The position numbers and the translations under genes were made by a program. DNA of 64,000 nucleotides, taken from the NCBI RefSeq assembly GCF_910592395.1, contig NC_088325.1:1364001-1428000 (forward strand), read 5' to 3'. Source of the stretch: Lineus longissimus (lineage: Eukaryota; Nemertea; Pilidiophora; Heteronemertea; Lineidae). Below the pieces are notes generated by a model. The model worked only from the letters and a program-made list of their open reading frames with translations. It was not told the origin of the DNA and did no database searches. Within the stretch, counting starts at the first letter, position 1. Each line of letters opens with the position of its first letter. This document shows, in pieces, positions 47,601 to 57,839 of the stretch.

Positions 47601-50600
47601 AAATGAGTAATAATAGTGCCTACTTATATGGACTTTGGCCTGATTGGTGTATAGGAGTTTTGCATTGACTTGGGCATTTGAACTCTACCTTTTTTGTTGA
47701 GAGACAGGAAGAAGACGATGTTGGGTCTGTCCAAGAAATCCTCGCCTGACAGCACCGCCTTTATCGAATCGAATGAATTGAGTAGTATGCAGAGTTGTTG
47801 TCCCAGACTGATCGTAATGAGGTCAGAGTTGAATTCCTTGGACATCCGCAGCGCCTCCTTTCGGAGGTCTTTACCTGCAAGGAGATCGGGAGTAGCCCAT
47901 TATATCGCCTCGATCCGCTACGCTGTACACCTAGCCTATGTGCTAGCATGAAAACGACCAGGAATTCCAACCCAAGTGCATTTAAGTTTAAGCCATGATG
48001 AAAAACAGGTTTGACGTCACAGTTTGACGTCACAAGGCTAGCCAACCAATCAGGCCATTGTATCGTCAACCAATAATTTTCGCAATGGCGGCATATGCTA
48101 AATTTAGAAAATCACATAGCTGAGTGTCAGATGGTCACGTGATTGACGTGACCGCCGTACATTAGCTGTACATCGTTTACACAGTGCATGGGTGTGTGGT
48201 GCAAACGGAAAGAAAGTCCCTCGAATTATTCTTCACTAATGCCTGTGTGTGGTTGTACGGGTAGTATTTTACAGAGTTTGCGAATGAGTTTAGTGGTGGT
48301 GTTTGTGTCAGTGGTAAAGTAGATGATCCCATCAAAGAACGAGTTTATTTTTAAGGTCAAAAGTTATACCAAGAATCCCCTTATATATATACATGTATAT
48401 ATACTAGCATTGTACCCGTGGCGCAGGCAGGTTCAAATGGGCTATACCTTGAATAGATTGAATTGCAATGAAAATCTAATGCAATATCAAAGGAGCCATA
48501 TCGAAGAGACAAATTAAACCAACCATTTGTCCACAGACTCGGACCTAGCTGTGGCGTGCTGTATGCGTGTATATAAAAGTATATCAGTTGGTCCGATAGA
48601 GATGATGAGGCAATGCCTCGTTCCTTAGTCAGCAATGCCCCTTTTTATACGGAGAAGAAGGAGTACCCAGATAGGCATTCACATGTCGGCCTCCAAATGG
48701 CTCGAACCAATTGCACTGTCACTACTATAACTTTAAAATGCGTGCTCCTCCTACATGTAGCCAGGTCTCGGGCAAGGCACTTACTCGACAGGCAAGCTAG
48801 AAGTTCAGCACCGTGAGCAGCTCCTTGATAAGGCCATTTCAGGTTCAGCGCGCCTCTTCAGATCAAGTATTGAAAGCTGCGGTGAGCACATAAACAGACC
48901 ATGGTAACCTTCATTATCAAGGGCTAGCTCTGGCTAACACAGCATCCATAAACAATAGACCACCAATTTGACCCCAGCTCCTTACTGCGGGAAAACCCAA
49001 GTCCAGCAACCGAAAGTACCAAAAATACATTTTTGTTTACATTTGAACTGCACACATACGTTTGTTTACAATTTCTTTCCCCGCGAAATCTCGAACATCA
49101 GGTGACCTGCAATCGTGGATTGAAAATAACATTAACCTTAGTTCAGCAGGTCAACAGGTACAGGCTGTTCCAATCATCCCCCTACAGCCAGCTGTTCAAC
49201 AGGTAATGTTAGCCACCCTACAGGGAGTGCAGGTAATTGATTAAGCCCCTGCATAACTAAACAGCAATGACTTGGCTTCTGTGAGTGGTAAGGAGAATTG
49301 ACAGTGTCCGATCAAAAATCCCTCATTACTGCTCCGCTGAAGTAAATTTCCGAAAATAAACATAACGTTGCATCAGGATAACATATCACCTGCAAACGTG
49401 CAAAATTTCGAGACGTAACACTACCCCCAAATGGCACTTTATCGAGCCACCTTATAGTATTATGATATACATGTAGATGATTCTCGGTTATACCATGAGT
49501 GAAAGGGTCTCATTTTCTGAGAAAAGGTGAAACTTATGAAGAGCAATGTCCACTTAATAAAGTATTTAATAGAGAGCTCTGGCCTGAAGGTCCTGTTGAG
49601 TAGTAGATAAAATTTTGCCAGCATGCAAATAATGACGCATCCTGACATCAGGCTATTTTGACTCCTGTTGTATACAAAAATATCGAGAGGCGCCAGTGCC
49701 AGGGAACATGATTGTACGAGAGCTCAGAAGGACCATTCAAACTTCAAACTCCAATAAATTTTTAGATAGTCATAGATTAGTATTTATTTGGTCGACTGAC
49801 AAACCTGTAGTAGACCTGCCCTTATCTTATCTCATTTTTTCATTCGACCAGAGTTAGTGGTGGTGGTAACTTCACAAAGTACGTTGGAATCCAACACACA
49901 ACCTTCTGATCATGGTGCCTGAACAATGATTGAAGTTTGAGTTAACTCCAGGTCACTTCAAACTTCAACGTTAAAGTTTGAAGTTCAAACCTCAAACTTC
50001 AACGTTAAAGTTTGAAGTTTGAAGTCGCTCCAGGTCACTTCAAACCTCAAACTTCAACGTTAAAGTTTGAAGTTTGAAGTCGCTCCAGGTCACTTCAAAC
50101 TTCAAACTTTCGTATGATCGGGCGTTTTTTGCTCCTACGGGCGAGTGGCGGAGTATATTGAAAACAACCGGTACCAGGAGAGTCGAGGGCGTACATTCCG
50201 GACGCAGTGGACTGGCCTCGTCCTATCGCCCAATATATACATGAGAAGAACCAATTAGGATGACGAAATGGACTGCCTCGGGAATATTGGGTGATATGAA
50301 TAAAGACCAGCAAATGCTTTTATCTAAATCTCCATGTACATTTACACTAGGCCTTCCTGTACAAAACCGGAGTAAAAGCATTTGCTAGTCTTTATTCATA
50401 TCACCCATTGATACACAGCCTTCGGCTCTCCATAACGCCACTATAATAACCGTGTCCGAGGCCCAGGCACGGCGGTTTCCCAAAGAAAACGGAGCACACA
50501 GGCTAGGAGGTCTGGGTTATTGAGTGACTTACCCAAGAAAGGCAGACTTCCGAAAATCGGTACACTCCAGGGTCCCGGGGGAAGGTTGGCGTGGAGCTTC

Positions 50601-50668
50601 CTCCTTCTGAGGTAGAGATACCCGAGAAGAATCAGCGAAAGGATAACGAGAAGAGAGGTAGTGTCCAT
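44694..50668 (-). CDS. Cytochrome P450, CYP2-like (gene E), 491 aa, long intron 1
   Basis: Exons are 50668-50533, 47874-47689, 47346-46825, 46133-45690 and 44881-44694, all of standard length and phase. Motifs are PPGP, WKEHR, I-helix AGSETT, EIQR and [13 protein letters not shown]. It is the most divergent copy in exons 2 and 3 (for example [24 protein letters not shown]). Intron 1 is 2.66 kb instead of about 0.47 kb because of repeat insertions between about 48070 and 50480. It also carries exon 1' (46576-46444). Whether the long intron is spliced is untested, but both splice sites are intact. Confidence 0.82.
48070..48374. other. Non-unit sequence in intron 1 of gene E
   Basis: Homology to the other units ends near 48070. 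What follows, up to the dispersed repeat, is unique in this window and has no coding signal. Confidence 0.5.
48375..49425 (+). repeat. Dispersed 1.07-kb repeat, copy 2
   Basis: This is the plus-strand partner of 11040-12105. It starts at ATATATACTAGCATTGTACC and ends near CAAACGTGCAAAATTTCGAG. A 68-codon frame (48613-48816, [16 protein letters not shown]...) matches the frame in copy 1 with scattered substitutions and no stops. A Gln-rich frame at 49062-49244 contains [10 protein letters not shown]. Confidence 0.7.
49640..49700 (+). repeat. Short dispersed repeat, copy 5
   Basis: ACATCAGGCTATTTTGACTC, then GTATACAAAAATATCGAGAG, then GCGCCAGTGCCAGGGAAC. It has the same order of blocks as the copy at 3150 but lacks the TATATTGAAAAC part. 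Confidence 0.6.
49925..50112. repeat. Palindromic minisatellite, about 56-bp monomer
   Basis: Repeated units of CTTCAAACTTCAACGTTAAA followed by GTTTGAAG, itself a near-perfect palindrome centred on AACGTT. They are separated by TCGCTCCAGGTCA. GTCGCTCCAGG recurs at about 50023 and 50079. Confidence 0.8.
50125..50180 (+). repeat. Short dispersed repeat, copy 6
   Basis: TGGCGGAGTATATTGAAAAC, then AACCGGTACCAGGAG. This is the core half of the family. Confidence 0.6.
50289..50406. repeat. Near-perfect fold-back with 34-bp arms
   Basis: The arms at 50289-50322 and 50373-50406 are almost exact inverted copies: GGGTGATATGAATAAAGACC starts one and its complement ends the other. The loop is about 50 bp. 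It lies within intron 1 of P450 gene E. Confidence 0.85.
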
Positions 50669-50799
50669 GTTTGCTGCCGAACACTCAAAATCAAGAGGCA
50701 GGTTTATACACCGATGGCCTATTTATTAAAAGCGGCCTCAATTACTTCCCGGGCCGGTAATTGCAACACGAAATTTGTTAAAGATATATAGGCCTAGAG

Positions 50800-51310
50800 G
50801 TCACGTTGGACTTCGATGATGTGCGCGAGCCTCGAAGAGAAGCCTATGGGCTGGGTTGTTCAAAATGAGAGTAGCTTTAAGGGAATCGTCAAGTCACTTT
50901 TGAAAATGTTTTAATGGATTGAACCAAGAATTCATAAAGACTTCAGATATTTAAAAAAATACGTTTTTTATTCAAAAGGGTGGAGAAACATTTCCTGAAC
51001 TCAAATATTAATTTTTATTAATCGCTGTGAAGAGATCACCAAGACGAACAAAATGATACATTAATTTGCTCTAAATTACTCCTAGCTATAAAGGAGATAC
51101 AGGACATTTCGTCAAAGAGACAAAATATTCTATTTGATGTCCCGTGCTAGGGCGTGATGGTGGGCATTCTTTGCCTTAGAGGGGTTTTAGAACCTCGTTA
51201 ATATACCATTGACCATTTCCTTATGAGCCTAATAATCACTACGAAACGAGGAACACTTTTTGAGTCATGTATTTTGTGACAAAAATCAAGCGACAGCCCT
51301 CTATAATACG
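50800..51310. other. Region right of the P450 array, no gene seen
   Basis: Past the gene E promoter homology (end about 50758) there is A/T-rich sequence with no recognisable frame. It ends at a run of about 19 C next to the first 0.43-kb TIR element. Confidence 0.4.
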
Positions 51311-51313
51311 AGG

Positions 51314-51744
51314 CGAGACCCCCCCCCCCCCCCCCCATTGATTTTTTAAGCCTTTTAGCAGTTCAATTGTCAAAGTTTGACCGCGACGCATCAAATACTG
51401 CATGGGGTTGTGAATCTGAAATTTTGATATGATATTCCGGACAGCCGGGCAAGTAAATGGTGAAAAGTAAACTGGTAGTTGACCACGGACATTTTTTGAT
51501 AATCGACAAATTGGACAAACATTGATATTTCCACTCTTTTCAGCCAACTGGCAGAAAAATCTCAACACACGCCCCCTTATTTAATTTTTTCATCAAATAA
51601 TTTCTTTATATCTGTAGACTTGCCACACCAAATATCTTTTCAATACCTCTCCAAATATGGACTTGATAGTTAAAAACATGCACGCGTCCAATTGATAGGT
51701 CTGGAACCTCCAACCTATGAATATTCAATGGTGGTCTTGTCTCA
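51314..51744. mobile_element. TIR element (MITE), copy 1
   Basis: Collinear with 53168-53614 over about 400 bp (TTGACCGCGACGCATCAAA, ATTCCGGACAG, GACTTGCCACA, CCAACCTATGAATATTCA). The right end is GTGGTCTTGTCTCA. The left end is degraded to GAGAC followed by a poly-C run. Confidence 0.75.
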
Positions 51745-51749
51745 TACAG

Positions 51750-53165
51750 AGCGATAGCCATTGAATAGAAGACGCTTTCCTTTGCAAAAGACCCCTATCG
51801 TCAAAACTTGGTACCGGGCGATTTATGACATTGACAATTTCGTTGCGGGGTTATATGCATCACTGATTCACGAATGCGTCGCGTCGCCTATTCACAAACC
51901 AGTCTGGCCTGGACCTGATAATCAGGACATGATATACACAATTGTACAGTTTCTGCCTTTTAATCACGAGCAATGTTAATGTGTACTGTGATATTATCGA
52001 TTTGTTCGTTCATGCTCACTCACGCCAATTAAATGGTACAGATGCGCAGGCGCGTGCCGGCGACTGGATTAAGGTGAGCTATGGAGCACTAATAGTGCCG
52101 ATATATCGCCTTTTAATGCCTAATTTCGTCCGCTTCGGATTGCATTTACCAGTTTAAAACCCTAAGGTATGTGCAATTATTTGTTTTCTAGCTTAGGGTG
52201 ACGACGATCATGCTTGAATTGCTAGTATTATGTGCAACTGATGAGCGAATATTCTAGAATGTCTGGCCGGGATGGCGGTGTGGCTTCAAACCACAGTGTA
52301 TGTACAGTCTAGCTCATATTAATATCAACACCTACAGCTCATGATATCTCCTGAACTATTCAACCGTTTTCAATGCGGTTTTCACAAGGTTGTCCCAAAT
52401 GTCGTTGTCTGTATGATCATTATAATTGCCTCTTTGCATATATTGGGGATTCCCCAAATGGTTTCTTCTACATTTAATGCATGGGGTTAGATACATAGTG
52501 AGGAATTCCGATTGTTCATTCTGTGGCAATGCTTGGCGGCGGCATGCCATTTGTCCCATTTGCAAGCATGGTCATTGTTATACCAGCACGTATGTAGTGC
52601 TATACAACCTGGTCCATGGTGCAGGGTATTAGCAGGGAGATTAATGATTAGCCTATTCTATTTTAGTTCTATTCGAGAAACACTGACCGGAGTGATAAGG
52701 CAAATTCTGCAGGGTGGCCTACCGGAACATTCAGTCAGGGTATCAATAAACAGTTATGCCAGGATGGACAAAATATGTACAGTGGCCAGCGCTTGCTCTT
52801 TGATTTATTCTTAACTGATTGATGTTGTCAGTTTGAATTGCGTTCTGCATCTCTCCATGCGCCTGGCTTTGGTCCGACAGTGGCATTGGGTACGGAAGTG
52901 GGTAGGTGATATGCATAATATGTGAGGCCCTTATTTGGAACAGGACCTGCTGTCACTGGTCTCAATGCATTGTGCAAAATAGCGGACTCGAATCAATCTA
53001 TTGGGGGTTGCATGTAGATAGCAGCAATAAGTCCCTAAATGCAGTTCATTTCGTGTTTAACCTTTAATAAAACTTCAGTAACGTTAGAAATTTAATGTAG
53101 TTCAATCATCGTGCCCATTTAACTAATGTATATTACATTTCAACTTTGCCCGCTCCATGGGTATA
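51750..53165. other. Spacer between the two MITE copies
   Basis: No gene is seen. A 100-bp dispersed repeat at about 52333-52433 matches 18112-18212. The rest has short frames only. Confidence 0.4.
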
Positions 53166-53167
53166 GT

Positions 53168-53614
53168 TGAGACAAGACCACAATTGATTTTTTAAGCCTT
53201 TTAGCAGTTAAATTGTCAATGTTTGACCGCGACGCATCAAAGAACGCGTGGTGTTGTGAATCTGAAATTTAGATTATGTTATTCCGGACAGTCGGGCAAG
53301 TAAATGGTGAAAAATAAAATGGTGATTGACCACGGAAATTTTTTTTTAATCGACAAATTAGACAGACTTTGATATTTCCACTCTTTTCAGCCAACTGGCA
53401 GAAAAAACTCAAAACACGCCCCCTATTACCCAATTAGCAAAATTCGAAATTAATTTTTTCATCAAATAATTTCTTTATATCTGTAGACTTGCCACAACAA
53501 ATATTTTTTCAATACCTCTCCAAATATGTACTTGAGAGTAAAAAAACATGCACTCGTCTAATAGATAGGCCTGGACCCTCCAACCTATGAATATTCATTA
53601 GTGGTCTTGTCTCA
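53168..53614. mobile_element. TIR element (MITE), copy 2, complete
   Basis: 447 bp bounded by perfect 14-bp inverted repeats TGAGACAAGACCAC and GTGGTCTTGTCTCA. There is no coding capacity. It has the same orientation as copy 1. No clear target duplication was found. Confidence 0.8.
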
Positions 53615-53619
53615 GTTGT

Positions 53620-54360
53620 TATAATTGGCCTATTTGACCAATATGTTAAATGGGAGAAGGGAAGGAATGAAAACCTCTCTGGCCAACTGAAATCCCCATT
53701 TGGTACAGTTATTTCGAAATCCATCTGATCACTCGAACAAGAACTTTGCCAAAGCATGCGGCAGACCATTTTTTCCCCGACTTCAACATTCCATCTACCT
53801 GGTGATTGTTTTGATATGCAGCACATATTTCTTAAATCTGCAGCTTATTTTGCATCGTTTTTATTTGTATGTGTCCCACACGGAATACTCTTTCCAATAA
53901 AATTCAGCCGGAGAATTAATTCCTTCCCACAAAGGAGATATTTACTTAAATATCAGGAATATTTGGTAACTTCTTCAGGCCGCAAGGTCTATCAACGATC
54001 TTTTCCCGCTACATAGTTGCACTGGGCGGGTATTTATAGCCCTGTGAGGCAGGTCGCTTATGTCTAAAAATAGCACAGCATGGCTCTTCCCGTTGTTGAG
54101 TGCAACCCACTGTGTTGGTGTGGTCTCACATTATCAGAAACATATGACAGTTTCTTTCTTTCACACTGATTGCCATGAATAAATTCAAACCCCCAAACAT
54201 CCTTGTCTCTGGTGATGGTTTTGTCCCTGCATGACATCTGGACCTGCCTGGTAACCTTTCGGAGTTTCTTGCAAATGCTGCACGATTCAGGTTGTCTGTC
54301 ATGAATAATTTCTACTCTCCTTGTGTAATTTCCATGTCTTAGTATTCTGTATTTAATTTC
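53620..54360. other. Upstream region / 5' UTR intron of the TRIM-type gene
   Basis: It ends in a good splice acceptor (TATTTAATTTCAG) at 54361, three bases before the ATG, so a 5' non-coding exon lies upstream. I could not place that exon. Confidence 0.5.
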
Positions 54361-54365
54361 AGCTC

Positions 54366-56510
54366 ATGGCGTCCCCAGAACCTGACGACCATCCTCCAAT
54401 AGAGCACCTATGCTCCATTTGCCTCAACGAGTTTGTTGAGCCAAAGATCACACCCTGTGGTCATACATTTTGCAAAGAGTGTCTTCAGAAGTATGTTGAC
54501 AACCTCACCGCAGAAGATGGAACGCCCTTGGAGTTAGAATGTCCCTTTTGCAAGCAACCTCTGGCGATTCCAGATGGGGTGGACAGCCTCGCAACTAATC
54601 GTTCGACGGTCGATATCATCAATGCTCACAAAAGGAGTGATGAAAGTCGAAGGAATCTCGAAACACATAAATGCGATATTTGTGAGGGGCCTATTTCCAC
54701 TTTGGCTTCCCTGGCGTGTGATGCACAGGAATGTGCCGGCGATGGACTTCGCTTTTGTGAGCCATGCGCCCGTGAACATGTTAGTGAATATAACTGTGGT
54801 CATAACATTTGTGGTTTATGCAAGTCGCATGGAAAACCAATGAGACATTTCTGCACAGCGATTGGTTGCAACGAACCAATTTGCCATAACTGTCGTGGGG
54901 TCGAACATTCGGGCCATGACGTGCAGCTTTATTGTGATGTCATAGCAACAGAAGTGGAAAATCTAGAATCGGACTTAAAAGCAGGAAGGCAAAAAATTAC
55001 GCAGCTAGATGCGCAATCTTTATCACTTTGCAGTAAAGAAAGGGACAGTACATCAAGTGTCGAAGAACTCAACTCCAATTTAAAAAAGGGTATTGACCTC
55101 GCAATCAAAAGGAACAAACAGGTCATTAGGGATGACGAGGCTGAAATTCAATTGCGAGATCGACGGATCCGTGAATACACCGACCAAAACAAGAGGCTTA
55201 ACGTAATTAAAGGAAGCCTGCCTCGGAGGATCGAAGGTGAACTCAGCAACAAGATGGCGGCGATCGAATCTAGCTTGTCCGAGATGGAATTCGTTAAAGA
55301 ACAGATCACAAACTTGCTCCGGCGTGGCAAGGAGTTAATCACTGAACGAGTTCTACAGAAGTCCAGCCTGCGTGATGATATGAGATTGACATCTAAGCAC
55401 TTGCGTGACAAAATAAAGACTGCTGAAAGAGACTGGGTGACACCACATCTAAAGAGCAAGAACTTTGATGTCGAGGGAGTGAACGAACTTTTACAAGACT
55501 TAGTGGATGACGTAAATCTTCAACGAGAACGTATCACAGCGATGGCATGTGCTGGTTTGGAATATTATAGTACTGACCACAATGCGATTCCAGCTGAAAC
55601 ATACGAGTTTGGCTGTCTGGAAATTCCAAACAGTGATTGCGAATGCGATGACGATAAAACTAAGACTTGTCTGGTAGAAGTAAAGAGTGTTGTACTCATG
55701 TCCAAATGTCGCTTGGCTGTGTGTTGTGTCACAGGTGCTGCAGGTGTTAGGAAAAACATGAAAAAGAAACAAAATGTATGGCTATGGGATAACTACACGA
55801 CTACGGCCACACGACCCAAGTTATTAATCAGTGATGATGCCATGGTGGAGTACGAATACATGACCAAAGGGGGCGAAAATGAACTCGTACTTTTACGCAG
55901 GAAAAACCCGGTTATCACAATTTTGAATGCTGATGTTAAAACTAAAGTTCGCAGACTGCATGTGGAATTGCCAGAACATGCTATTAGAGAGCTCTGGCAG
56001 GTAGATGTTGATAGTGATGGTCATTTCTTGCTCTCCTACTTTACAAGTGGTAACCATACCTTGGCATTGGTTGATAACAGTGGGGACTCTTTAAAGGTAG
56101 TATGTAACTTTGGCGTTCAGAATTGTGATCAGATCTCGTTCTCACGGTTGACACGAGAGGTGGTCACGTGTTCGTTTTATGATGACATGATTAGCGTTTA
56201 CGGTATCGATGGCAAAGACATCAACAAACGTCTGTCCAAGAACGCATCATCTCCTCACGGAGTAGGACAGTTGGTATGTACCGACATATGCGTTGGATCC
56301 TTGGGAGATATTTTCGTTGTTGGGAGGATAAAGGGAGACCCTGTTCTCAAGGGGGTGTACAAGATTATCCTCTCTGACGACTCGAGGGAAGTGGAGAGTT
56401 ATGAGGAGCTTTATCAGATGAGAAGTCAATCCGATCCCAGGTGTTCAGTGCATAACAATCGCCTGGTTGTATCTGACGGTCACCAACTTAGACTATTATA
56501 CTTACGATAG
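54366..56510 (+). CDS. TRIM-type protein (RING, two B-boxes, coiled coil), 714 aa
   Basis: A single open exon. A C3HC4 RING is at residues 16-62 (C16, C19, C31, H33, C36, C39, C59, C62), which predicts E3 ubiquitin-ligase activity. B-box 1 is at about 103-146 and B-box 2 at about 152-185 (C152, H155, C163, C168, C173, C176, H181, H184). A long charged coiled coil follows at about 190-390. The C-terminal 300 residues have no SPRY domain. Blocks such as DVDSDGHFLLSYF and ALVDNSGDSLKVV recur loosely, as in the six-bladed propellers of TRIM/NHL proteins, but the repeats are too weak to call. The start follows RefSeq-like context, just after a splice acceptor. The stop at 56508 is followed by about 1 kb of 3' UTR with AATAAA at 57564 and 57604. 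Confidence 0.88.
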   Translation: MASPEPDDHPPIEHLCSICLNEFVEPKITPCGHTFCKECLQKYVDNLTAEDGTPLELECPFCKQPLAIPDGVDSLATNRSTVDIINAHKRSDESRRNLETHKCDICEGPISTLASLACDAQECAGDGLRFCEPCAREHVSEYNCGHNICGLCKSHGKPMRHFCTAIGCNEPICHNCRGVEHSGHDVQLYCDVIATEVENLESDLKAGRQKITQLDAQSLSLCSKERDSTSSVEELNSNLKKGIDLAIKRNKQVIRDDEAEIQLRDRRIREYTDQNKRLNVIKGSLPRRIEGELSNKMAAIESSLSEMEFVKEQITNLLRRGKELITERVLQKSSLRDDMRLTSKHLRDKIKTAERDWVTPHLKSKNFDVEGVNELLQDLVDDVNLQRERITAMACAGLEYYSTDHNAIPAETYEFGCLEIPNSDCECDDDKTKTCLVEVKSVVLMSKCRLAVCCVTGAAGVRKNMKKKQNVWLWDNYTTTATRPKLLISDDAMVEYEYMTKGGENELVLLRRKNPVITILNADVKTKVRRLHVELPEHAIRELWQVDVDSDGHFLLSYFTSGNHTLALVDNSGDSLKVVCNFGVQNCDQISFSRLTREVVTCSFYDDMISVYGIDGKDINKRLSKNASSPHGVGQLVCTDICVGSLGDIFVVGRIKGDPVLKGVYKIILSDDSREVESYEELYQMRSQSDPRCSVHNNRLVVSDGHQLRLLYLR

Positions 56511-57610
56511 GAAGCAGTTTGTGACAAATGATCGACACGAGATGGTGAATAGGCCGACATTAGCGGGAATTCTGTGGGTAAACATTGTTCCAATGTATCT
56601 TAAGATGACCCCCTGAAGTCATATCAGGAAAGAGGTCTATTTTTGTTCACCTTTTTACCAGTGTCTACCAAGTGCTTAGTCGAATTTTCATACATTCTGT
56701 AATTTTATTATCTGTATAGAATTTTTATTTATATGTATGATTTTAAATGTTATCGACAGCTTTCAGTTGTCTTTCAAAGAAGAATATAAGTTGGGACTTA
56801 TTCTCTAAATGAGTGGTGGGGGTAGGGCATTATTTTTTTTTTTTATGTTCTACACCGCGCCATTGTTAACATATCAGAAAGTACGTTAATTTATGTTAAT
56901 TTATTCTGTCCTATTTTGATGATTTATTACAAAATATATTTCGTCTACATGTAGTGACGGGTTTTTTTTAAAGTTTATTTTTAGTTAGTATTTTTATCTC
57001 TGTTAAGCTTTTTTCACTGAGCCAGTCTAACGTTTCTGAGTGTTTCGGTTTCTGAGTGATTCCCTGATTTTTGGGAAACACCCTTTTTTGGAAACACTAA
57101 AAGACAGATTATCTCCAGTTTTTCATTATTTGGCTGTCTATTGTATGGAAACACTGCAATATGAGGGACAACCAAAGACGTTACACCGGGTTATATGATT
57201 CACGTTGTCATTGTCTCTTGCCATGAGCATGTTTGTTACTGACCTGAGCTTGGAAACTTCGCTAACATATTGACATATATAATTTGTTAACAGATTTGAA
57301 AGTATATTAATCTATTCTGAACGCGTGAGCCTTTTTGATAATTTATTAGGAAGTATGTGTATCTATTTGTCTCTGCATCACAATTGACATCCCTTATTCT
57401 CGTCAGTGGCGCGTCATGGCACGCTACCCAGCTCGAAAGTCACGTGTAATACACGCCAAACATGGAGATAAGTACGTCACTGGTGCGTCATTGGGACGTA
57501 TACGTTGGCGTAACTGACGTAAACACGGAAGGATGTCAATTGTGACTTTGACTGTATATTAAGAATAAACTGCTTTAAGCAAATATTTTGGTTATTATGA
57601 CCAAATAAAA
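56511..57610 (+). other. Likely 3' UTR of the TRIM-type gene
   Basis: A/T-rich non-coding sequence that ends at two possible polyadenylation signals (57564-57569, 57604-57609). It includes a small TIR element. Confidence 0.5.
57379..57544. mobile_element. Short TIR element, 166 bp
   Basis: Perfect 14-bp inverted ends CACAATTGACATCC (57379-57392) and GGATGTCAATTGTG (57531-57544). The interior is unusually CpG-rich, with several GCGTCA/GACGT words. No coding capacity. Confidence 0.7.
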
Positions 57611-57839
57611 GAAAACTGTATCTACATTTGTATTCAAGATAAACTGCTTTTAAGCAAATAAAATATTAGATGCTTGTAATATTAGTTGTTTTCTACGTCC
57701 TTTGAGAGAAGTTTATTTTTAGTGCAGAGGGCTCCCTTCCCGTGTCACATTGCTACCCATGGGGTTCTTGGGCCTGACTCCAAGAGCACTGGCTCATTGA
57801 GATGGATGCTCTACTAGAGACAGAGAGTTCTGATGCGGT

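Larger units (their letters stand above)
18845..50760 (-). repeat. Tandem segmental duplication of P450 + transposase units
   Basis: Five head-to-tail units start at the same sequence (CCAGTCACAAAAAATTAATT) near 18845, 24932, 31144, 37360 and 44332. Units A to C are about 6.1-6.2 kb. D is about 7.0 kb because of a 1.07-kb insertion. E lacks the transposase and has a 2.5-kb insertion in intron 1. Homology at the right end stops at about 50758, just after CTTCCCGGGCCGGTA. Each full unit holds one five-exon P450 gene and one transposase upstream of it. Copying as a block explains the shared boundaries better than repeated transposition. Confidence 0.9.

Noticed and set aside
49925-50112. CRISPR-like array
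   Set aside because: The repeats are palindromic and directly adjacent with no unique spacers, in an animal genome; this is a minisatellite.
53700-54016. Plus-strand frames just upstream of the TRIM-type gene
   Set aside because: No domain and no in-frame splice link to the RING exon, which has its own ATG directly after the acceptor.
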